Positions 45,616 to 53,943 of a stretch of DNA of 64,000 nt are shown here, in pieces. Both the position numbers and the translations under genes were made by a program. Each line of letters opens with the position of its first letter. The stretch's first letter is position 1. The DNA comes from Ensifer sp. LC163. GTDB taxonomy: Bacteria > Pseudomonadota > Alphaproteobacteria > Rhizobiales > Rhizobiaceae. The stretch covers positions 89,435 through 153,434 of the forward strand of contig NZ_MBSS01000008.1 in NCBI RefSeq assembly GCF_001695855.1, in the 5' to 3' direction. The notes under the pieces are model-generated. The model made no database searches. It had not been told where the DNA came from and saw only the letters and a program-made list of their open reading frames with translations.

Positions 45616-46653
45616 TCATCGATATCGGCGGAGCAGGAAAAACAGGAACGGCGCACCAGCAAAGGCTGTGACCACTCCGATCGGGATTTCTTCGGGGCCG
45701 CCGACCAGTCGGCCCGCCAGATCCGCTCCAGTCACAAGCGCCGCTCCGATCAGCGCGGCAAACGGAATGACCAGTGCGAAATGTCTGCCGGCGACGAAGC
45801 GCGCCAGGTGCGGCACGACGAGGCCGACGAAGATCAGCGGCCCAACGGCACCCACGGCGCTGGCGGCCAGGATCGAGGCGACGCCAAGCGTCAGGCTGAA
45901 GTACAGCCGGTACGAAAGACCGAAGGATCGCGCGACATCCTCATCGAAACGCAACATCAGCACCGGCCGATAGAGCGCCGGCAGGACGGCAAGGCCGGCC
46001 ACAGTAAACGGCAGCAGGAAGAGCACGTGTTCCCAGCCGCGCGCATAGAGACTGCCTGAAAGCCACTGCATGACGATCTCGAAACGCGAGCTGCCCCAGC
46101 CGACGACGATGCCCATGGCAATGGCATGCAGGAATGCGCCAATGGCGATTCCGCACAGCGTCAGTTGCAGCGCGGCCATGCGTTTGGCGATTGCAAGACT
46201 GTAGATGACAAGGCCGCTCATCAGCCCGCCGACACAGCCTACGAATGGCAGCCAGGAAACGGGCAGTGTGTAAAGCGTGTTGGCATCTGAGTTGAAGCGA
46301 TAGACGGCAAAGAACAGGAACACGGTCACCGCAAGGGTAGCGCCCTGCGATATGCCGATGATCGTTGGGTCGGCGAGCGGGTTGCGGGTGATGGACTGCA
46401 GCAGCGTCCCGGCGACCGCGAAATGAATGCCGGCCAGTATTCCTGTCAGAATGCGGGGAAGGCGGATCGTCAGGATGATCAGGTCTGACTGCTCGGAGCC
46501 GTTGCCGGTCAGTGCCGCAATCACCTCGGTCATCGGGATATCAACGACGCCCAGGAGCACCGCGACCAATATCAGGCCCATGGCCAGAAGTGTAAGGGCG
46601 AGGATGGCGCGCGTTGGCGTCGCCCGTGTTGCATTGTTGGTGCTTGAGGTCAT
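45616..46653 (-). CDS. FecCD-family siderophore ABC permease (second subunit)
   Basis: A 345-residue permease with about nine or ten membrane segments. The family pattern is clear: LRLPRILTGILAG near residue 65, SITRNPLADPTIIGISQGA near 88, and the ATPase-contact region GLVVPHLARF near 275. Its start overlaps the stop of the companion permease by four bases, so they are translationally coupled. The two permeases form a heterodimer. Confidence 0.92.
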   Translation of the reverse strand: MTSSTNNATRATPTRAILALTLLAMGLILVAVLLGVVDIPMTEVIAALTGNGSEQSDLIILTIRLPRILTGILAGIHFAVAGTLLQSITRNPLADPTIIGISQGATLAVTVFLFFAVYRFNSDANTLYTLPVSWLPFVGCVGGLMSGLVIYSLAIAKRMAALQLTLCGIAIGAFLHAIAMGIVVGWGSSRFEIVMQWLSGSLYARGWEHVLFLLPFTVAGLAVLPALYRPVLMLRFDEDVARSFGLSYRLYFSLTLGVASILAASAVGAVGPLIFVGLVVPHLARFVAGRHFALVIPFAALIGAALVTGADLAGRLVGGPEEIPIGVVTAFAGAPFLFFLLRRYR

Positions 46654-47660
46654 CGGCGTGGCCCCGGCGCCATTCCCAGACGCCGTCGCTGGATCAGATA
46701 GATGAACACCGGGCCGCCGATCAACGCCGTGAAGATGCCCACCGGGATTTCGCGCGGAGCCGCGACGGAGCGTGCCAATGCGTCCGCCGTCACCAGCAGG
46801 GTTCCACCGAGTGCGATGTTGAGCAGGATCGCCCAGAGCGTGTCTGCCGGTCGCAGAAGACGAACGAGGTGGGGAGCAGCGAGGCCGATGAATGCGATCG
46901 GGCCGGCGACAGGCGTTACGCCGGCAACCAGAATGATGGCGCAGATCAGCACGATCGGTTTCCAGACGGCGGTGTTGACGCCCATGCCTGCCGCCGCCTC
47001 GTCGCCAAGACCGAACAGGCCGATCACCCGGTGGCTGACAAGCGCGCCGAGGAGGCCGATGACGATCCAGGGCAGCATGTAAACGACCTGTGGCCAGGAG
47101 CGACCCTGGAACCCGCCGGAAAGCCAGAACAGCACCGATGGGGATTGCGGGCCGCCGCGGAGCAGCACATAGGTCGTGATTGCGCTCAGGAAAAGCGCGA
47201 CCGTAACGCCGGAAAGTGCAAGGTGGAGTGGCGAGCCCCGTCCGCCGTTCGATGCAAAAAGCGTCAGTGCTGCCGCACCGATGCCGCCTGCCATGCCGAT
47301 TGGCGGATAGTAGGCCGACGATACGGCGGGAAAGAATATGAAGGTTGTAACGATCGCGGTGACGGCTCCAGCCGAGACACCCGTCAGGTCAGGCGCTGCA
47401 AGCGGGTTTCGCGTCGCCGATTGAAGCAGGAAGCCGGCGGTCGCCAGTGCCGCCCCCGCGAGGAAAGCCGCCAGGCTGCGTGGCATCCGAAGCGTCCAGA
47501 CGATGATTCCGTCGGTGCCCTGATTTGGAGACAGGAGCGCGCCGACAGCCTTGGCAAGGGTCATGGGCTTGGCCCCGTAGAGCAGCCCGAGAACGAATAT
47601 GACGAGTGCGCCTGCCAGAATGGATAGAAGTATCGACGCGGAACGCGAGTGCCGTCTCAT
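46650..47660 (-). CDS. FecCD-family siderophore ABC permease (first subunit)
   Basis: A 336-residue permease with the same landmarks as its partner: LRMPRSLAAFLAG, SATRNPLAAPDLTGVSAGA and GLAAPHLVRL. ATG 47660 overlaps the stop of the MATE gene in an ATGTCATGA arrangement. A longer open frame upstream runs antisense-free into MATE coding sequence and is not real. Substrate cannot be told from sequence; ferric siderophores, heme or cobalamin are the family range. Confidence 0.92.
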   Translation of the reverse strand: MRRHSRSASILLSILAGALVIFVLGLLYGAKPMTLAKAVGALLSPNQGTDGIIVWTLRMPRSLAAFLAGAALATAGFLLQSATRNPLAAPDLTGVSAGAVTAIVTTFIFFPAVSSAYYPPIGMAGGIGAAALTLFASNGGRGSPLHLALSGVTVALFLSAITTYVLLRGGPQSPSVLFWLSGGFQGRSWPQVVYMLPWIVIGLLGALVSHRVIGLFGLGDEAAAGMGVNTAVWKPIVLICAIILVAGVTPVAGPIAFIGLAAPHLVRLLRPADTLWAILLNIALGGTLLVTADALARSVAAPREIPVGIFTALIGGPVFIYLIQRRRLGMAPGPRR

Positions 47661-49006
47661 GACATGGACCGGGAAAATTCGAGCCTGGCAGCCGTCTGCT
47701 CGAAGAGAAAAACCATGCCGACCCCGGCGGCGATCAAGCCTGCGCCCATCCCGAGCCAGACGCCATAGGCGCCAAGCTCCGTCTGCGTGCCAAGCACCCA
47801 GGCCAGCGGCAGGCCGAACGACCAATAGCAGGCAATCGTTATCCAGAACCCATGGCCCGCTCGGCCGACGCTGCGCACCGCGCCAACGCCGATATTCTGG
47901 ACGAAATCGAACACTTGAATGACCGCGGCCATCGCTATGAGGATAAGGGCTATTCCATAAGTTTGGGCGGCTGACGCCGGATCGAGTGAAAACATTCGCA
48001 GGATCGGCTCGGGAAACAGGCAGAACAGCACCGAGAAGAGGCCGACGACAGCCAGTCCAAGGCAGAAGCCGCTACGCCCAACGCGCAGGGTTCCATTCCT
48101 GTCCTTGCTGCCGAGCGCCTCGCTGACGCCCACGGATGTCGCATGCGACATCCCGATCGACAGCATGAAGACGACATACATGATCTGATTGACCACCGCG
48201 TGCGCCGCAAGTGCTGAAGCGCCAAATGCGCCCATCATCAGCGCGATCGCAAGTGTAAAGCCCGCTTCCGATCCGTAAGACCCGGCGGTCGGCAAGCCGA
48301 TCGCGAGCAACCTGCGGAAAGACCCGACAACCTCGGCACGCGACTTCACCGGCGCAAACCGGGTCGTTCGATGCGTCGCGACTGCGACCGCGGCAAATTG
48401 CAGAAGGAAGGAAATTGAGCTGGAGGCAGCAACGCCGGGTATGCCAAGCATAGGCAGACCGAAAGCACCGAACAGGAAGCCGTAGTCGAAGACCGCATTG
48501 ATGACGACGGTTCCCAATGTAATCGCGAGCAGGACGTTGGCTTTGCGCCGTCCCACCACCACACCCCGGTAGGCGTAGAACCAGAACAAAGGGATGTAGC
48601 CGGGCGCAATGAAAATCAGGTAATCGCGGACTTGCGCCGAAATGTCCGGGTCTTGCCCGAACCATTCCAGCGTGGACCCTGCCAAGGCGAGCACGACCGC
48701 TGCAGCAACGGCCGCGATCGACGCCATGATCAGGGCGGCGGCAAGATGCTCCCCGCTCACCTCCTCGCTCCTGTCTTGTGCCACCAGGTTGGATGCTCCG
48801 ATGAGCATCCCGAACCCCATGGTCCGCAGCAGGTTGAACAAGGTATAGCCGAGCGCGCCGACCGCAATCGCAGTGCCACCGGACCAGCCGAGCATCACCA
48901 TGTCGGTCGTCGAAATGGCGACCTGAGCGAGTTGGATGAATGAAAGTGGTAGCGCCAACTCGGCGATGCGCCGCGCTTCGTGAAGGGTAGGGGTGCTGTC
49001 TGACAC
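47657..49006 (-). CDS. MATE-family efflux protein inside the siderophore uptake operon
   Basis: A 449-residue NorM/DinF-type multidrug and toxin extrusion protein with about 12 membrane segments and an internal duplication. It begins with EARRIAELALPLSFIQLAQ, the usual first helix of the family. The start is GTG 49006 by length; a TTG at 49048 is in frame but lies within an intergenic hairpin. It is placed between the binding-protein gene and the first permease gene, overlapping the latter. Export of a siderophore or of its degradation product is an inference from this position. Confidence 0.88.
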   Translation of the reverse strand: MSDSTPTLHEARRIAELALPLSFIQLAQVAISTTDMVMLGWSGGTAIAVGALGYTLFNLLRTMGFGMLIGASNLVAQDRSEEVSGEHLAAALIMASIAAVAAAVVLALAGSTLEWFGQDPDISAQVRDYLIFIAPGYIPLFWFYAYRGVVVGRRKANVLLAITLGTVVINAVFDYGFLFGAFGLPMLGIPGVAASSSISFLLQFAAVAVATHRTTRFAPVKSRAEVVGSFRRLLAIGLPTAGSYGSEAGFTLAIALMMGAFGASALAAHAVVNQIMYVVFMLSIGMSHATSVGVSEALGSKDRNGTLRVGRSGFCLGLAVVGLFSVLFCLFPEPILRMFSLDPASAAQTYGIALILIAMAAVIQVFDFVQNIGVGAVRSVGRAGHGFWITIACYWSFGLPLAWVLGTQTELGAYGVWLGMGAGLIAAGVGMVFLFEQTAARLEFSRSMS

Positions 49007-49024
49007 TTCGATGGTCCGGATTGG

Positions 49025-49046
49025 GCCGGCCCCCCGGGAGGCCGGC
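49025..49046 (-). promoter_or_regulatory. GC hairpin between the binding-protein and MATE genes
   Basis: GCCGGCC (49025-49031) pairs with GGCCGGC (49040-49046). There is no T-run. It lies 10 bases past the binding-protein stop and may raise the stability of that message relative to the rest of the operon. Confidence 0.5.
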
Positions 49047-49055
49047 AACTTGGTG

Positions 49056-50048
49056 CTACTTGACCGATTCCGGTATCAGCTTGCGGGCCTCGGCCTTGAC
49101 GTCCACTGCCGGGAACGTGTCGGGATGAAGCAGATGTGCGGCTTCCTTCAGCACGAGTTCGCGGGCGATCGGCCCATGCGCTTCAACCCAATGATCGCCG
49201 ACATAGTGGACGCGGCCGTTCTTTACGGCGCTCAGCTGTTGCCAGATCGGATTGTTCTCCTGAGGACGGTCCGGACCATAGTCGTAGACGAAGATAACCT
49301 CGGGATCCTTTTCCAGCATCGTTTCGAGGCTCATTTCCAGGCCCCAGTTGTCGGGTACCGATGGTGTCGGATTCTGGCCGCCGATGTTGTCACCTCCGAG
49401 CGCAACGAGAATGGCGGCTGTCATGTTCTCCGAACGAAAGACCCACGGCGTCTCTCCACCCCACATCACGACGAAACGCGGATGCACATCCTTTGGAGCT
49501 TTCGCTGCGTAGGCTTCAAGGTCTGCCTTGAACTGCATGTTCAGTTCCTGACCGCGTTCCGGCTTGCCAAGGATCGTTGCCAATTGGCCGATCGTGCGGT
49601 CGCTGTCAGCGTATAGTTCGAGGTTGTAGGCCAGATACGGTGCTACTTTCTGATACTGGACGGCATTGCCTTCCGTGTAGCGCCGGATGGCAACGGTTAT
49701 GTCGGGCTTGGCCTCTGCGAGCAGCTCGAGATTTGGAGCGGCGCGCTGACCAATCTGTTTGACGCCCTCCAGGTAGCCGCCCAGGAAGTCAGGATTGCGG
49801 CCCTCGACCATGTAGGTGGCGGCGACTGGCTTGATGCCAAGAGCGAGCGCCACATCCGCAGCGAAATATGATACCGACGCCACCCGCTTCGCGTCGGCCG
49901 GCACCGCAACGATCACGCCACGGTCGTCAATGACGTTCAGCGTTGAAGGCGATTGGGCGTAGGCAGGCAGCACGCATGCATTCCAGGCAAGGAAGGCAGC
50001 TATGGCATGTCCTGCGGCCGCGGCGCGGCACAAGCTGGCGTGTAGCAT
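49056..50048 (-). CDS. Siderophore-type ABC transporter substrate-binding protein
   Basis: A 330-residue periplasmic protein of the FecB/FhuD/BtuF class III fold, with a signal peptide ending near PAYAQ (residue 32). The start is ATG 50048, which has GGAG six bases ahead; ATGs at 50060 and 50090 are in frame but lack one. The conserved opening of the mature part (VIDDRGVIVAVPADAKRVAS) is typical. It heads a five-gene minus-strand operon. A LysR gene is divergent, 183 bases away. No TonB-dependent receptor is present in the window. Confidence 0.9.
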   Translation of the reverse strand: MLHASLCRAAAAGHAIAAFLAWNACVLPAYAQSPSTLNVIDDRGVIVAVPADAKRVASVSYFAADVALALGIKPVAATYMVEGRNPDFLGGYLEGVKQIGQRAAPNLELLAEAKPDITVAIRRYTEGNAVQYQKVAPYLAYNLELYADSDRTIGQLATILGKPERGQELNMQFKADLEAYAAKAPKDVHPRFVVMWGGETPWVFRSENMTAAILVALGGDNIGGQNPTPSVPDNWGLEMSLETMLEKDPEVIFVYDYGPDRPQENNPIWQQLSAVKNGRVHYVGDHWVEAHGPIARELVLKEAAHLLHPDTFPAVDVKAEARKLIPESVK

Positions 50049-50231
50049 CAGGGTCTCCATCGATGTGTGGTCCCGGCATATGCCAGGCATGAATAATGAT
50101 CATCTCAGCAAGCCGTTGCGGGACCGGCTCGATTCCCAAGTCGGGGATCTCAGCCTTTACAGCGCTTTGCTTTATGCGATTGTTGATATTAATAGTCCAC
50201 TTTAAAGCAATCGAAAGTTTCTCAAGCGAGC

Positions 50232-51122
50232 ATGAAAAAAACGCAAGCCGAAAGCCTGAAAAACCCTCCGTTGAACACCCTCGTCGCGTTCTCAACCGCA
50301 AGCAGGCGCGGCAGCCTGACATTGGCGGCTGCGGAAATGCACTTCACTCCCGGGGCCGTGAGCCGGCAAGTGAAGCAATTGGAAGATACGCTTGGGGTGA
50401 GCTTGTTTCACCGGTCCCACAACGCCATCACGCTGACGGATGCCGGGCAGCGTTTCCTAACGTACGTGAATGCGGCTCTCGCGATGCTCGAGACGGGCGC
50501 GCGTGGTTTGAACACGCAACGGTCGCGGCTCGTTATCCAGGCTCCAATAACGCTCGCCCGTCGATGGTTGATCCCGCGCATCGGCTCATTCCGGCAGGAG
50601 AACCCGACCGCCGATCTTGTTCTCCAATCGCTGGCGCTTGGCTCGCTTGAGAGACCCGACCTAACGATAACATATCGACGAAGCGCTGATGCTGCGGACG
50701 TGGCGTCGGCGTTCTTGCTGGACAGGACGATGGCGGTTTGCTCGCCGAAATTGATAGCCGGAAGCAGGGGCCAGCTCGAGGCCAGTGACATCCTCGAATT
50801 GCCCATCCTGCTGGACACGGCAGACGCATGGTCTTGGCGGTGCTGGTGCAATTCCGCGGGCCTCACGTTCGAGCCGCGAGGCGGCAGCATCGCATTCGAC
50901 ACCGACGAGGCGTCGATTGACGCCTGTATTTCGGGATTGGGAGTGGGGCAGGCGAGCCCGCTGTTTATCGAACACGAACTGAGATCGGGTCAGCTTGTCG
51001 CCTTGGCGGCGTCCGTGGCACCCGTCGTCGGCGCTTACGACATTTCAAAGCCTGTCGAATTCGGAATGGCAGGAATTTTCCTCGATTGGTTGGAAAAATG
51101 GACGAACGTCGGAGCTGAATGA
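50232..51122 (+). CDS. LysR-family regulator, GcvA-like
   Basis: A 296-residue regulator with the winged helix near residues 18-75 (AAAEMHFTPGAVSRQVKQLE) in the form typical of GcvA-group proteins, and a two-lobe effector domain with the IDACISGLGVG segment. It is divergent from the siderophore-type uptake operon, which it may control. The following gene, the glycanase, is 186 bases further on and is probably separate. Confidence 0.88.
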   Translation: MKKTQAESLKNPPLNTLVAFSTASRRGSLTLAAAEMHFTPGAVSRQVKQLEDTLGVSLFHRSHNAITLTDAGQRFLTYVNAALAMLETGARGLNTQRSRLVIQAPITLARRWLIPRIGSFRQENPTADLVLQSLALGSLERPDLTITYRRSADAADVASAFLLDRTMAVCSPKLIAGSRGQLEASDILELPILLDTADAWSWRCWCNSAGLTFEPRGGSIAFDTDEASIDACISGLGVGQASPLFIEHELRSGQLVALAASVAPVVGAYDISKPVEFGMAGIFLDWLEKWTNVGAE

Positions 51123-51279
51123 CAGATTGGCAGGCAACGACGCGGCCGGGATCGTATCATTTGCCGCCGGCAAACCGTTGAGATAGTCGCCACATCGCCT
51201 GCTTTCTTCAGCACCGCAAGTCACATCAAAAACCCATAAATCGAGGCGGTGCCAGCGTCTGCCGGACGATGTTAGCTTG

Positions 51280-51300
51280 CCTTCGGGAGGAAACCGAAGG
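51280..51300 (+). promoter_or_regulatory. Hairpin covering the ribosome site of the glycanase gene
   Basis: CCTTCGG (51280-51286) pairs with CCGAAGG (51294-51300). The 3' arm contains the first part of the AAGGAG ribosome site (51297-51302), six bases before ATG 51309. Translation could depend on melting this stem. Confidence 0.45.
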
Positions 51301-51308
51301 AGCTGACC

Positions 51309-52742
51309 ATGCCAAAATCGATTGTCAACGCCGTGGGCACCCCGCTTTTTTACAGTGGAGCATCTACGGCGTGGTTCTCCGCGACGGGTTCGGGGCCAGT
51401 GCTTTACGGCACTCAGGCAAACGACTCGATATGGGGCGATAGCTCCGTCAATGTCACCATGGCGGGCGGTAGAGGTGATGACGTTTACTATCTCTATTCG
51501 AGCATCAACCGCGCCATGGAGACGGCTGGAGCAGGTGTCGACACCATCAACACCTGGATGAGCTATACCCTACCCGAGAATTTTGAGAACTTGACGGTCA
51601 CCGGCAGCGGCCGACACGCTTTCGGCAACAATGCCGACAACATTATCTCGGGCGCTTCAGGTAGCCAGACGATCGACGGTCGCGGCGGCAACGACATTCT
51701 GGTCGGTGGCGGCGGCGCGGACATCTTCGTCGTCGGGCGAGGTGGCGGCAGCGATCTGATCGTCGACTTCGACGGTTCCGATACGGTCCGGCTGAATGGT
51801 TACGATCTGACGAGCTTCCAGCAGGTCACCAGCCTTGCGACACAGGAAGGCGCGGATTTGAGGCTGAACCTCGGCGATGGCGAGAGCCTGTTGTTTGCAA
51901 ACACGACCGTAGCTGATCTGGCACCCGAGCAATTCCAGCTTAGTCTCGATCGCTCCAGCCTTGCGCTGAGTTTTGCCGACGAGTTTGACAGCCTCTCCCT
52001 TCATGATGGCGATCAGGGCGTATGGGATGCGAAGTTCTGGTGGGCGCCTGAAAGGGGCGGAACCTTGGCCAGCAACGGCGAACTGCAGTGGTACATCAAT
52101 CCCGCCCATGCGGGGACAGCCGCAATCAATCCGTTTTCGGTCGAAGATGGCGTGCTGACGATCAAGGCAGAGCCGACGCCGGATGCACTGAAACCAGAGA
52201 TCGACGGGTACGAATACACGTCCGGCATGCTGACGACTTTCTCGACCTTTGCGCAGACTTACGGCTATTTCGAAATCAGAGCGGACATGCCGGCCGAAAC
52301 GGGCACCTGGCCGGCGTTCTGGCTGTTGCCGGCAGATGGCACCTGGCCCCCCGAACTCGATGTTGTCGAGATGCGGGGGCAGCAGCCGAACACGGTCAAC
52401 GTGACGGTGCACAGCAATGAGACGGGCGAACAGACAAGCGAGACGACCGCAGTCAAGGTAGCCAATACCGAAGGGTTTCACACCTACGGCGTACTATGGG
52501 AAGAGGATGAGATCGTCTGGTATTTCGACGACGTCGCCGTGGCGCGGGCCGATACGCCCGCCGACATGCACGGACCCATGTACATGGTGGTCAATCTCGC
52601 CGTGGGAGGAACGGCGGGGGCGCCGAACGCAGACTTCGGCGATGGGGCGGAAATGCGGATCGACTACATTCATGCTTACTCTCTGGATCAAACGCAGTCG
52701 GCGAGTGGCGAAGCGCAGCCGATGGACGACTGGTTGTCCTGA
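51309..52742 (+). CDS. exsH: RTX-GH16 secreted endo-beta-glycanase, ExsH-like
   Basis: A 477-residue protein. Residues about 30-150 hold RTX-type calcium-binding glycine-rich repeats (GGRGDD, GRGGNDILVGGGGADIFVVG). Residues about 225-465 form a glycoside hydrolase family 16 domain with the catalytic motif E349-L-D351-V-V-E354. There is no N-terminal signal peptide, which fits type I secretion by a PrsDE-like exporter encoded elsewhere. S. meliloti ExsH cleaves nascent succinoglycan and shares this build; the symbol is given on that basis and an orthologue with a different polysaccharide target is possible. Confidence 0.8.
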   Translation: MPKSIVNAVGTPLFYSGASTAWFSATGSGPVLYGTQANDSIWGDSSVNVTMAGGRGDDVYYLYSSINRAMETAGAGVDTINTWMSYTLPENFENLTVTGSGRHAFGNNADNIISGASGSQTIDGRGGNDILVGGGGADIFVVGRGGGSDLIVDFDGSDTVRLNGYDLTSFQQVTSLATQEGADLRLNLGDGESLLFANTTVADLAPEQFQLSLDRSSLALSFADEFDSLSLHDGDQGVWDAKFWWAPERGGTLASNGELQWYINPAHAGTAAINPFSVEDGVLTIKAEPTPDALKPEIDGYEYTSGMLTTFSTFAQTYGYFEIRADMPAETGTWPAFWLLPADGTWPPELDVVEMRGQQPNTVNVTVHSNETGEQTSETTAVKVANTEGFHTYGVLWEEDEIVWYFDDVAVARADTPADMHGPMYMVVNLAVGGTAGAPNADFGDGAEMRIDYIHAYSLDQTQSASGEAQPMDDWLS

Positions 52743-53177
52743 TTTGTCGAATAGGTGTGGAGCATCTTGCTGGACGCCCTGCTGAGACAACGCGCAAACC
52801 ATCTTCGATGGCGTTTTCACTTTGATGGGCGGTGTCCTCAGCATGCCCGTCCATGCCTCGTTTGGATAGGGCGCGAGGTCACCATCGCCGAGATCGAAAG
52901 GTGCGAGCGCCTGCGCAGTCAGGCGCTCCGGAGCGCAGTCTTCAAGCACCAGTGAAATGTCTCGCCAGCCGTCATGGGCGTCGACCTCGACCGCACAGCT
53001 CGTTCGGAGCCACGCGCAGACCGGCAGAGGATTGATGAGATCTTCCGGCAAGATCTCCAGGACGCATCGACCGCTCCCTAGATTGATTTCTTGCCAACCC
53101 GTCGGATGACCGGTGCCGGTCTTGGTCCGGCCGGCGGCGATGTCGCAGTCGGACTCTTCTCTTCCGGCCTCGATCAC
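52742..53177 (-). CDS. Doubtful minus-strand hypothetical frame
   Basis: This stretch is not covered by any plus-strand gene. An open minus-strand frame starts at a GTG (53177) and continues past 52742 into sequence antisense to the glycanase. Over the first 145 codons third positions are moderately GC-rich and the residue mix is protein-like (for example GWQEINLGSGRCVLEILPED), but I recognise no family. There is no ribosome site. It may be a decayed gene remnant or chance. Confidence 0.25.
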
Positions 53178-53218
53178 GCGGTGCGGTGTGCCGGCGCATC
53201 AATGCAATTGACATCGCC

Positions 53219-53233
53219 TGTATCCTGGATACA
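53219..53233. promoter_or_regulatory. GntR operator
   Basis: TGTATCC-T-GGATACA is a perfect 15-base palindrome of the kind bound by FadR/FCD-type GntR regulators. It lies 26 bases ahead of the gntR start, so autoregulation and control of the whole downstream operon are likely. Confidence 0.7.
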
Positions 53234-53259
53234 ATTTGCGTCGATCTTGGGAGGGATCA

Positions 53260-53943
53260 ATGAACCAGACCTTCGAATGGCGAAGTCAATCGCGCCTTCT
53301 TGACGAAGTTGCCCAGGCGCTTCGCGAGCGCATCTATGCCGGCGTCTATGCGCCTGGGGCAACGTTGCGCCAGGAGCGGATCGCCGCAGAGTTCGGCATC
53401 AGTCGCACGCCGCTTCGCGAAGCCTTGCGGGTGCTGGAGCGCGACGGGCTCGTTGTCAACAAGCCCGGCAGCGGCGTCAGGGTGGCCACCGCCGACCTGC
53501 CGAAGCTTCTGGACGCCTATGCCGTGCGCGAGGCGATGGACGGCGTGGCGGCACGCAACGCCGCCGAGCGCGCAACCGCATCCGAAATCAAGGAACTCGC
53601 AAAACAGATCGAGCGGCAGCAAAAGATCGTCGAGCGCTGGGATCCCGGCGCCTACACCCAGTCGAACGTCATCTTTCACGAGGCAATCGTCAGTGCCTCG
53701 CGCAATGCCTCGCTGGCGTCGCTCGGGCCGCTTCTGCGGATGACCTCGCAGGTCTTTGCTCCGGCCTTTTCGCTTTCCAGCGAACGCGCCAGCGCCGCGG
53801 TTGCCGAACACCGGATGATTGTCGAGGCGATTGCGGCCAGGGACCTTGATCAGGCCGAGAAGCTGGCGCGTGCGCATATCCACGCGACGGCAATGAGATT
53901 GAAAACGCTGATCCCGCAGCGCCAGACCGACAATGAGGCATGA
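53260..53943 (+). CDS. GntR-family (FCD domain) transcriptional regulator
   Basis: A 227-residue regulator. The winged helix at about 12-75 contains EFGISRTPLREALRVLERDGL, and the FCD ligand domain covers about 85-215 with the conserved metal-site histidines (FHEAI, EHRMI, HIHAT). GGGAGGGATC precedes ATG 53260. It overlaps the aldehyde dehydrogenase start by 11 bases and heads a nine-gene plus-strand catabolic operon. The effector is probably the carboxylate product or substrate of that operon. Confidence 0.9.
   Translation: MNQTFEWRSQSRLLDEVAQALRERIYAGVYAPGATLRQERIAAEFGISRTPLREALRVLERDGLVVNKPGSGVRVATADLPKLLDAYAVREAMDGVAARNAAERATASEIKELAKQIERQQKIVERWDPGAYTQSNVIFHEAIVSASRNASLASLGPLLRMTSQVFAPAFSLSSERASAAVAEHRMIVEAIAARDLDQAEKLARAHIHATAMRLKTLIPQRQTDNEA

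Noticed and set aside
50092..50110. Fur-box-like sequence AATAATGATCATC near the siderophore-type operon
   Set aside because: Only the first half matches the 19-base Fur consensus, and rhizobia mostly use RirA and Irr for iron; no TGA-N9-TCA RirA motif was found at this spot.
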